DNA of 5,402 bases from JBIOJM01 sp044450785 (lineage in GTDB: Bacteria > Planctomycetota > Planctomycetia > Isosphaerales > Isosphaeraceae): contig JBIOJM010000496.1 in the NCBI GenBank assembly GCA_044450785.1, positions 1 through 5,402 of the forward strand, written 5' to 3'. Below, in pieces: positions 1 to 5,402 of this stretch; position 1 is the stretch's first letter; each line of letters starts with the position of its first letter. A program made the position numbers and the translations under genes. The notes beneath the pieces are model-generated. The model was not told the origin of the DNA. It did no database searches and was given only the letters and a program-made list of their open reading frames with translations.

Positions 1-1700
1 CGGGCGAAGCGAAGGCACTCGAACGATGTCAGATTGCACAACCCTTTGTAAATCAATATTTACCGAACGGTCCCTTCAAGAGTCTCCTCCTCCTGATCGC
101 GCTCGTCATGCTGGGGGTGGCGCTCAAGGGCGTCTTCATGTTCCTCCAGGAGGTCCTGGTCGCCCACGTGATGCAGTTGACCCTTCTCGACATCCGCAAC
201 AAGTTTTTCCGCCGCACGATCAACCTCGACCTGGCGAGCTTTTCCGACCAGGGCTCCTCGGAGCTGATGACCCGATTCACGAACGACATGGACTCGTTCG
301 GTCAGGGGCTCAACACCTTGATGAGCAAGGTGATCCGCGAGCCGATGAGGTTCGTGACCTGCCTGGGGGGAGCGATCTGGATCAACTGGCGGCTGACCTG
401 CCTGACCTTGGTCCTGGTCCCGATCTCGGTCGCGACGACGTACCGCGTCGGCAAGATCATGAAACGAGCCGTCCGGCGCTCGCTGGAAAGCATGTCGACG
501 ATCTACAAGATCCTGCAGGAAAGTTTCCAGGGGATCAAGATCATCAAGGCGTTCGCCACGGAGCGGGTCGAGCGCCGGCGTTTCTTCGGCGAGACCAAGA
601 ACCTGTATCGCAAGAGCGTCCGTGTGGCCAAGATCGACGCCATGTCCGACCCCGTTCTCGAGATGCTGACCCTGACGACCGTCGTCATCGCACTCCTCGC
701 CGGTTCGTACCTCGTCTTGAACCAGACGATTTACTTGAACCTGGGGTTGTTCCGGCTTCAGCTCGCGGCCGAGCAGATGGCGATCCAGGACCTCCTGACG
801 CTCTACACGATGCTCGCGGCCGCATCGGATCCAATACGGAAGCTCGCCAATGTCCACTCCAAAATCCAGCGGGCGTCCGCGGCGGCCGACCGGATCTGCA
901 GCCTGATGGATCGGTGCCCGAAGGTCTCCGAAAACAAGCGGGCCGGCAGCTTGCCGCGCCATCGTCAGAGCATCGAGTTCGATCAGGTGACGTTCGGCTA
1001 TGCGGAAGGCTTACCGGTGGTGCATGGGATCAATCTCAAGGTTCGCCACGGCGAAACGATCGCGCTGGTCGGTCCCAACGGGTGTGGCAAAACGACCTTG
1101 ATGAACCTGCTGCCGCGATTCTGGGACGTCGATTCCGGCTCCATTCGAATCGACGGCCACGACCTTCGCGAGGTCCAGCTCCGCAGCCTCCGCCGCCAGA
1201 TCGGCATGGTCATCCAGGAGACGATCCTGTTCCAGGACACCATCGCGAACAACATCGCCTATGGATACTCGCACGCCGCGGGCCCGGCGATCGTCGAAGC
1301 GGCCGAGCGCGCCTATGCCCACCAGTTCATCATGGCGTTGCCGCAGGGATACGACACCCTGATCGGTGAGCGCGGATATGGCCTTTCAGGCGGTCAGCGC
1401 CAGCGGATCGCGCTGGCACGCGCCATGCTTCGTGATCCCGCCATCCTGAACCTCGACGAGGCGATCAGCGCGGTCGATATCCAGGATGAACTGCTCATTC
1501 GCAAGGCCATCGAGGAATTCGCCAAGGGTCGGACCACGTTCCTGATCTCTCACAACCTGGCGTCAATCCAGGTCGCCGACCGCATCGTCCTGATCAACGG
1601 AGGACGTATCGAGGCCGTCGGGACCGACCACGAGCTCAAGCGGACCTCGGCGCTGTACCGCCGGCTCCATGAGATCCACTATCACCGAGAGACCGCCTGA
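1..1700 (+). CDS. ABC exporter half-transporter (fused permease and ATPase, MsbA/MdlB-like), 5' end missing
   Basis: This is an inner-membrane exporter subunit that would act as a dimer and use ATP to move a lipid, peptide or drug-like substrate outward; the substrate cannot be read from sequence. The frame is open from the left edge (first full codon at 3), so the ATG at 108 is internal and about one transmembrane helix plus the N-terminus lie outside. Hydrophobic segments are at about 81-152, 351-434 and 663-719, with another near 790-850. The ATPase domain has every hallmark: Walker A GPNGCGKTT (1071-1097), Q-loop glutamine (1215-1217), X-loop TLIGERG (1356-1376), signature LSGGQ (1383-1397), Walker B ILNLDE with catalytic Glu at 1458-1460, D-loop SAVD (1467-1478) and H-loop His (1551-1553). 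Walker B/D-loop reads NLDEAISAVD where the family usually has LLDEATSALD, a mild change. The gene ends in TGA at 1698-1700. The family is certain; naming it msbA would be overreach. Confidence 0.95.
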   Translation, partial: GEAKALERCQIAQPFVNQYLPNGPFKSLLLLIALVMLGVALKGVFMFLQEVLVAHVMQLTLLDIRNKFFRRTINLDLASFSDQGSSELMTRFTNDMDSFGQGLNTLMSKVIREPMRFVTCLGGAIWINWRLTCLTLVLVPISVATTYRVGKIMKRAVRRSLESMSTIYKILQESFQGIKIIKAFATERVERRRFFGETKNLYRKSVRVAKIDAMSDPVLEMLTLTTVVIALLAGSYLVLNQTIYLNLGLFRLQLAAEQMAIQDLLTLYTMLAAASDPIRKLANVHSKIQRASAAADRICSLMDRCPKVSENKRAGSLPRHRQSIEFDQVTFGYAEGLPVVHGINLKVRHGETIALVGPNGCGKTTLMNLLPRFWDVDSGSIRIDGHDLREVQLRSLRRQIGMVIQETILFQDTIANNIAYGYSHAAGPAIVEAAERAYAHQFIMALPQGYDTLIGERGYGLSGGQRQRIALARAMLRDPAILNLDEAISAVDIQDELLIRKAIEEFAKGRTTFLISHNLASIQVADRIVLINGGRIEAVGTDHELKRTSALYRRLHEIHYHRETA

Positions 1701-2038
1701 GCCATTTCACCACGATCGATTCTCGGCGTGGTTCAAGAGGAGGTTACAACTGAGGGCGGCTGGGGTCGACACCCGCCGGGTCCCTATGTCGCCTTTCGCA
1801 CCGCTAATGGCGACGTTGCTTTATCCCCAGCTCATGTTACCCGCGAAACACGCAATTTGAACCATGCCCTGATCCGCACCGGACGGTCGCCACTTGTTTT
1901 CGAAAGCGCTTTACCTGGAGAATTGATTTCCGAGTCACTTTCGTCCAGTTGGATCGTATAGGTTTGGTGATAGTGATCAATCCATCTTGCATGCACTCAA
2001 GAATTCGCCCAAGGATTAGCGCATCGTGAGACACATTT

Positions 2039-2054
2039 CGGCGTGACGGCGTGA
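2039..2054 (+). repeat. Perfect tandem repeat of octamer CGGCGTGA
   Basis: CGGCGTGA occurs twice back to back (2039-2046 and 2047-2054), about 84 bases upstream of the DUF1549 start. The second copy also forms the left arm of a small CGGC/GCCG inverted repeat ending at 2060. Back-to-back short repeats upstream of a gene can be a binding site for a regulator dimer; here that is only a possibility. Chance or slippage is equally plausible for two copies. Confidence 0.45.
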
Positions 2055-2125
2055 GAGCCGTAACCTGAACGCCGCGGAAACGATCAGGCAATCCTGCAGC
2101 GTCTGGTGACCTCAGATTTCGATAC

Positions 2126-2130
2126 GAGGG
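2126..2130 (+). promoter_or_regulatory. Ribosome binding site deciding the DUF1549 start
   Basis: GAGGG lies seven bases before the ATG at 2138, a good Shine-Dalgarno spacing. An alternative in-frame TTG at 2132 would sit one base from this motif, which is too close. The ATG at 2138 is therefore preferred. Confidence 0.6.
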
Positions 2131-2137
2131 TTTGTCC

Positions 2138-3778
2138 ATGGAAGCACGGTGGACACGGGCGGCACATGGCGATGGTTGGTCCCCACTGGTGCTGGCCGCC
2201 GGTTGTGGGTTCTTCCTGGCCGCGGTCTTGGGAGCCGTGAGCTTGGCGACAGCCGCCGAGAAGGGATCGGGCTTGAAGCCGGCCTTTATCGATCAGTTGA
2301 CCGAGGAGGCTTGGAACAAAGCAGGCGTCAAACCGGCGAAGCCGGCGGGGGATGACGAATTCTTGCGACGAGCTTATCTCGACCTTCTGGGTCGGATCCC
2401 GAATGTCCAGGAGGCGAGGGCGTTCCTGTCGACGCGCGAGATCGATAAAAGGGGAAAACTGATCGAGTACCTCCTCGAGCATCCCGATTACGCCAAGAAT
2501 GCTGCGACCCAGTGGACCGTCCTCTTGATCGGCCGCCAGAACCAGGGCCGGATGGTCGACCGCGCATCGCTGACGAACTGGCTGCGAAAACAGTTCGCCG
2601 CCGATCGGCCATGGAACGAGATCGTCCATGAGCTGGTGTCGTCGACCGGGTCAAACAAGGAAAATGGGGCGGTTAATTATGTCCTCGCCCACCTCGAGTT
2701 CGATGCGGTTCCCCTCACCTCGCGCACGACGCGGCTGTTCCTTGGCGAGCAGATTCAGTGCACCCAATGCCACGACCACCCGACCAACCAGTGGAAGCAA
2801 ATCGACTTCTGGGGGATCAACGCCTTCTTCAAGGGGATGAAGACGGAGAACGTGAGTAAACCCGCCGCGACCGGCCTTGATGCGTACGACCACACCGAGC
2901 TGACGGACGAACCGACCGACTCGTACGTGCGTTTCGACAAGCGAAACGGACTCGTCGGAGTCACGTTTCCGAGATTCCTGGACGGGCGGAAGATCAGTCA
3001 AGGCGCCGATGTGATCCGCCGCGCCGAGCTGGGCAAGTTGATCGCCGACCCGAACAACGAAGCGCTGGGCAAGGCGTTCGTCAATCGGATGTGGGCTCAC
3101 TTCCTGGGACGAGGATTCGTCAATCCAGTCGATGACTTCGGCTCCCACAACCCACCGAGCCATCCCGAGCTGCTCGACAAGCTCGCCCAGGAATTCAAGC
3201 AGAGCGGATACAGCGTCAAGACGCTGTGCCGCTGGATCATGAAGAGCCGCGCCTACCAGCTCAGCAGCATGAAGAACAGGCCCGGCGAAAAAGAAGAGGG
3301 CCTGTTCAGCCAGATGCAGCTCAAGCCGATGAGTCCCGAGCAGTTCTTCGACTCGCTGCTGACCGCAACGAGAGCGAATCGAGCCGGGTCAGGCGACGAA
3401 GATCACCGCAAGCGCGACGCCTGGATGAGGCAGTTCCTCTTCACATTCGCCAATGATGAAGACGGCGAGTCGACCAGTTTCCAGGGAACGATCCCCCAGG
3501 CGCTGATGATCATGAACGGTGAGCTGATGAATGACGCGCTCTCCTGCAAGCCGGGCAGCTTCCTGGGCGACGTGATCGCCCAGGCCCCGCGGCAGGCAAG
3601 GTCGCCCGATGCGTTCATGGTGGATTCCATCTACCTGGCAGCCCTCAGCCGGCATCCCTCGTCCAAGGAGACCGCCCAGGCGGGGCAGTATCTCGGTTCG
3701 TATCCGGATAGCATCCAGGTCTTGCAAGACCTGTTCTGGGCCCTGCTCAACTCGAACGAGTTCGTCTTGATTCACTAG
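2138..3778 (+). CDS. Exported DUF1549/DUF1553 (PSCyt2-PSD1) domain protein
   Basis: This is a 546-residue planctomycete-type protein of unknown biochemical function. The N-terminus looks like a Sec signal: arginines at 4 and 7, a hydrophobic core at about 16-37, and a likely cut near ATAA|E at residue 40. DUF1549 follows from about residue 50 to 235, opening with FIDQL and containing RRAYLDLLGRIP. It includes the family's CxxCH motif, CTQCHDHP, with Cys208, Cys211 and His212 (2759-2773), which could bind haem or a metal. DUF1553 spans about 290-540, with FVNRMWAHFLGRG, DDFGSHNPPSHPELLD, the ALMIMNGELMN segment and the closing NSNEFVLIH. The protein is short for the group: no N-terminal cytochrome c-like PSCyt1 domain and no LamG domain are seen. 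It is followed after 89 bases by a DUF1501 gene, its usual partner, so joint expression is likely. Family is secure; function is open. Confidence 0.95.
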   Translation: MEARWTRAAHGDGWSPLVLAAGCGFFLAAVLGAVSLATAAEKGSGLKPAFIDQLTEEAWNKAGVKPAKPAGDDEFLRRAYLDLLGRIPNVQEARAFLSTREIDKRGKLIEYLLEHPDYAKNAATQWTVLLIGRQNQGRMVDRASLTNWLRKQFAADRPWNEIVHELVSSTGSNKENGAVNYVLAHLEFDAVPLTSRTTRLFLGEQIQCTQCHDHPTNQWKQIDFWGINAFFKGMKTENVSKPAATGLDAYDHTELTDEPTDSYVRFDKRNGLVGVTFPRFLDGRKISQGADVIRRAELGKLIADPNNEALGKAFVNRMWAHFLGRGFVNPVDDFGSHNPPSHPELLDKLAQEFKQSGYSVKTLCRWIMKSRAYQLSSMKNRPGEKEEGLFSQMQLKPMSPEQFFDSLLTATRANRAGSGDEDHRKRDAWMRQFLFTFANDEDGESTSFQGTIPQALMIMNGELMNDALSCKPGSFLGDVIAQAPRQARSPDAFMVDSIYLAALSRHPSSKETAQAGQYLGSYPDSIQVLQDLFWALLNSNEFVLIH

Positions 3779-3803
3779 AATTCCGGCCCGATCGCGCGAT
3801 CCT

Positions 3804-3823
3804 GCCTCGTCATGTGACGAGGC
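3804..3823 (+). other. Strong inverted repeat between the DUF1553 and DUF1501 genes
   Basis: Arms GCCTCGTCA (3804-3812) and TGACGAGGC (3815-3823) match perfectly around a TG centre. As RNA this would fold as an 8-bp stem with an ATGT loop. It starts 25 bases after the upstream stop codon and ends 44 bases before the DUF1501 ATG. No T-run follows (next bases GCCTTCC), so it is not a classic intrinsic terminator. It could be a partial terminator, an mRNA-stabilising hairpin that changes the ratio of the two products, or a DNA palindrome bound by a protein. Confidence 0.6.
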
Positions 3824-3852
3824 GCCTTCCGCAATCGAGCCCCGCCGACCGC

Positions 3853-3857
3853 AGGAG
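3853..3857 (+). promoter_or_regulatory. Ribosome binding site deciding the DUF1501 start
   Basis: AGGAG lies ten bases before the ATG at 3868. An in-frame GTG at 3814 would extend the protein by 18 residues, but it falls inside the inverted repeat and would place this binding site within the coding region. The ATG at 3868 is preferred. Confidence 0.65.
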
Positions 3858-3867
3858 AATCCATTCC

Positions 3868-5154
3868 ATGTCCGACGTACCTCGGCCGTTCAACCAGATG
3901 ACTCGGCGACATTGGCTGGGACACCTCGCCTCGACGGCGCTCGGCGTACCGGCGATCCAGTTCTTCTCGTCCCTCGAAGCCTCGGCCCAACAGCTTCGCA
4001 AGACGAACCGGAGCTGCATCGTGCTCTGGATGGGGGGAGGTCCCAGCCACCTCGACATCTGGGACTTGAAACCCGACAGCGAGAAGAACGGCGGTCCATT
4101 CCGGCCGATCGACACCTCGGCACCCGGTGTCCGCATCTCCGAGCATCTGCCCAAGATGGCCCGGCATATGCACCAACTGAATATCATCCGTTCGCTTGAT
4201 TCCAAGGAAGGAAACCACGATCGCGGCACCTATGTGATGCACACCGGGTACACACCCAACCCGACGGTGGTTCACCCCGGCTGGGGCTCGTACTGCGCGG
4301 TCGAGCTGGGCGAGCGGCTCGAGAATTTCGATCTTCCCCATTGCATCGCGATCAACTCGCCGGGCATCGGGGCGGGATTCCTGGGGATGTCGTATGCGCC
4401 CTTTGTCGTCCAGAACCCGAATGCCCCGATCGCCAATCTCCGGGCCCCCAAGGACGTCGAGGCGTGGAGGATGGAGCGGCGGCTCCACATGCTGGGCCAG
4501 GTCGAGGACCGGTTCGCCGCTCAGCGCCACGCTCAAGCGGCCATCGATCACAAGGCCGTCTACGCCAAGACCCTTCGGATGATGAATTCCCGTTATCAGG
4601 ACTCATTCAGCCTGGATCGGGAACCGCCCTCCGTCCGTGAGGCTTACGGCAAGGGCTCGTTCGGCTCAGGTTGTTTGATGGCGCGGCGGCTGGTGGAAAA
4701 GGGAGTCACCTACGTCGAGGTCTCACTCGACGGCTGGGACACCCACACCAACAATTTCGACACACTCTCGAAACGACTTCTCCCCGAGCTCGACAAGGGC
4801 ATGTCGGCCCTCATGCGCGACCTGGCCGACCGCCGTCTGCTCGAGAAAACCACGATCATCTGGATGGGGGAGTTCGGCCGCACGCCACGGATTAACCAGA
4901 ACGCGGGGCGCGATCATTGGCCTCGGAGCTGGTCGGTCGTGGTCGGCGGCGGCGGCATGAAGAACGGCCAGGTCATCGGCGCCACCGACAAGGACGGCGT
5001 CGACGTCGTCGACCATCCCGTCAGCGTGATGGATCTGATCGCGACCTTGACCAAGACGATGGGCATCAACCTCCAGACCCAGTACACCACGCCGCGCGGT
5101 CGACCGATCAAGATCGTCGACGGCGGCCAGCCGATCAAGGAACTTGTCGGCTGA
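3868..5154 (+). CDS. DUF1501 protein with Tat signal, alkaline phosphatase/sulfatase superfamily
   Basis: This 428-residue protein is probably exported folded by the Tat pathway: TRRHWLG at residues 12-18, a hydrophobic stretch to about 36, and a likely cut after ASA at 38-40. DUF1501 belongs to the alkaline phosphatase-like clan, whose members hydrolyse phosphate or sulfate esters with bound metal ions. Visible conserved blocks are VLWMGGGPSHLDIWDLKP (His61, Asp63), GWDTHTNNF (Asp291, His293), and WMGEFGRTPRIN followed by GRDHWP (Glu335, Asp349, His350). These acidic and histidine residues are the expected metal ligands, though exact roles are inferred. The C-terminus contains the usual VMDLIATLTKTMGI segment. 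Length is near the family norm and nothing looks broken. It lies 89 bases after the DUF1549/DUF1553 gene on the same strand, the standard planctomycete pair. A second possible start is the ATG at 3898, immediately before the twin arginines, but it has a weaker upstream site. Confidence 0.95.
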   Translation: MSDVPRPFNQMTRRHWLGHLASTALGVPAIQFFSSLEASAQQLRKTNRSCIVLWMGGGPSHLDIWDLKPDSEKNGGPFRPIDTSAPGVRISEHLPKMARHMHQLNIIRSLDSKEGNHDRGTYVMHTGYTPNPTVVHPGWGSYCAVELGERLENFDLPHCIAINSPGIGAGFLGMSYAPFVVQNPNAPIANLRAPKDVEAWRMERRLHMLGQVEDRFAAQRHAQAAIDHKAVYAKTLRMMNSRYQDSFSLDREPPSVREAYGKGSFGSGCLMARRLVEKGVTYVEVSLDGWDTHTNNFDTLSKRLLPELDKGMSALMRDLADRRLLEKTTIIWMGEFGRTPRINQNAGRDHWPRSWSVVVGGGGMKNGQVIGATDKDGVDVVDHPVSVMDLIATLTKTMGINLQTQYTTPRGRPIKIVDGGQPIKELVG

Positions 5155-5170
5155 GATGGGACCGGAAACC

Positions 5171-5402
5171 TCAAACGGAGTCGACATCACCTTGCGGCAC
5201 TCGAACTCCCGCGCCGCAGCCGCTGCAGCGGATCTTCTTGCCGGCCAGCTCGGGCTTCGTTGAGAACTTCCGCCCGCACGACGGGCAGTTGAACCGGAAG
5301 GCTCGCGCCGGCTCGGCAGCCGGGCCGACGGTTTCCATCGGTACGGGAACCGTCATCGGTTTTCCACACCCACCGCATGTGATTTTCTGACCGGCCTGGG
5401 AC
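5171..5402 (-). CDS. C-terminal part of a tandem zinc-ribbon protein, 5' end beyond the window
   Basis: Reading leftward, the frame is open from the right edge to TGA at 5171-5173, so the gene starts outside the window; the ATG at 5356 is probably internal. Just upstream of that ATG the frame encodes ITCGGCGKPMTVP (cysteines at 5375-5377 and 5366-5368), which looks like the second half of one zinc ribbon. A complete ribbon follows: FNCPSCGRKF (cysteines at 5285-5287 and near 5276-5278), then LAGKKIRCSGCGAGVRVP with its last cysteine at 5216-5218. Four cysteines in two CxxC pairs separated by an LAGKKIRC linker are typical of planctomycete zinc ribbons, which bind zinc structurally. The protein ends only seven residues after the ribbon. 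In many relatives such a ribbon sits at the N-terminus of a longer protein, so this could be a complete small protein or a shortened one. It converges on the DUF1501 gene with 16 bases between stops. Confidence 0.75.
   Translation of the reverse strand, partial: SQAGQKITCGGCGKPMTVPVPMETVGPAAEPARAFRFNCPSCGRKFSTKPELAGKKIRCSGCGAGVRVPQGDVDSV

Larger units (their letters stand above)
1701..2137. other. Intergenic region, no supportable gene
   Basis: About 437 bases separate the ABC exporter from the DUF1549 gene. The stretch from about 1800 to 2040 is visibly richer in A and T than the flanking genes and has no steady codon pattern. Open frames exist on both strands (for example 1728-1961 plus and 1837-2139 minus), but they lack recognisable motifs and a plausible ribosome binding site, so I treat them as chance. 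Weak inverted repeats occur just after the ABC stop: ACCACG/CGTGGT at 1709-1714 and 1727-1732, and GGGT-CGAC-ACCC at 1763-1774. Neither has a following T-run, so neither is called a terminator. The region presumably carries the promoter for the DUF gene pair, but I see no convincing -35/-10 pair. Confidence 0.6.

Noticed and set aside
60..962. 300-residue antisense open frame opposite the ABC permease domain
   Set aside because: Low-complexity Arg/Asp/Gln-rich composition is typical of the antisense of GC-rich coding DNA; no recognisable domain.
26..1369. 447-residue open frame on the plus strand overlapping the ABC transporter
   Set aside because: It is the off-frame shadow of a GC-rich gene: rich in Arg, Pro, Gly and Asp with no family motif, while the overlapping frame carries every ABC motif.
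1709..1774. Terminator for the ABC exporter gene
   Set aside because: Only short 4-6 bp arms with a long loop or bulges and no T-run were found, which is not enough for an intrinsic terminator.
1728..1961. 77-residue plus-strand frame starting with GTG after the ABC gene
   Set aside because: Although AGAGG-like sequence is nearby, it lies inside the frame rather than before the start; codon use differs from the neighbours and no family is recognisable.
1837..2139. 100-residue minus-strand frame in the intergenic region
   Set aside because: No recognised motif or convincing ribosome binding site, it covers the likely promoter and leader of the DUF1549 gene, and its residue mix looks random.
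2195..2206. Possible lipobox (LAAGC) in the DUF1549 signal region
   Set aside because: The residue three before Cys23 is Ala rather than Leu/Val/Ile, and the hydrophobic core continues well past the cysteine, so a normal signal peptide cut near residue 40 fits better.
2759..2773. CxxCH motif as proof of a c-type cytochrome
   Set aside because: The motif is a conserved part of DUF1549 itself; without a cytochrome c fold or a distal axial ligand context, covalent haem attachment cannot be claimed.
3775..4551. 258-residue antisense open frame opposite the DUF1501 gene
   Set aside because: It overlaps a strongly supported gene with conserved family blocks, and has no motif of its own.

Overview
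The window looks like chromosomal DNA of a planctomycete, most plausibly a GC-rich lineage such as the Isosphaeraceae or Gemmataceae. The main reason is an adjacent DUF1549/DUF1553 gene and DUF1501 gene, a paired arrangement heavily amplified in Planctomycetes. A small CPxCG zinc-ribbon protein of a style common in that phylum sits at the right edge. The genus is inference; the gene families are read directly from motifs.

Layout, left to right. (1) Positions 1-1700 (+): the 3' part of an ABC exporter half-transporter, a fused membrane domain and ATPase. It runs in from the left edge, so its true start is outside the window. (2) Positions 1701-2137: a non-coding gap of about 437 bases, visibly more AT-rich than the genes, with a tandem octamer and a few weak inverted repeats but no convincing gene. 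(3) Positions 2138-3778 (+): an exported DUF1549/DUF1553 protein with one CxxCH motif. (4) A short spacer with a strong 9-bp inverted repeat. (5) Positions 3868-5154 (+): a Tat-signal DUF1501 protein of the alkaline phosphatase/sulfatase superfamily. (6) Positions 5171-5402 (-): the C-terminal end of a zinc-ribbon protein that enters from the right edge and converges on the DUF1501 gene with a 16-base gap.

The DUF1549/DUF1553 and DUF1501 genes are probably co-transcribed and work together outside the cytoplasm. Their biochemical role is not established; links to sulfatases and polysaccharide breakdown are inferred from family and genome context. The ABC exporter and the zinc-ribbon gene appear to be unrelated neighbours. 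I found no RNA gene, CRISPR array, mobile element or evident new system. The items most worth a second look are the tandem zinc ribbon that stops right after its last ribbon, the intercistronic hairpin, and the tandem octamer upstream of the DUF pair.
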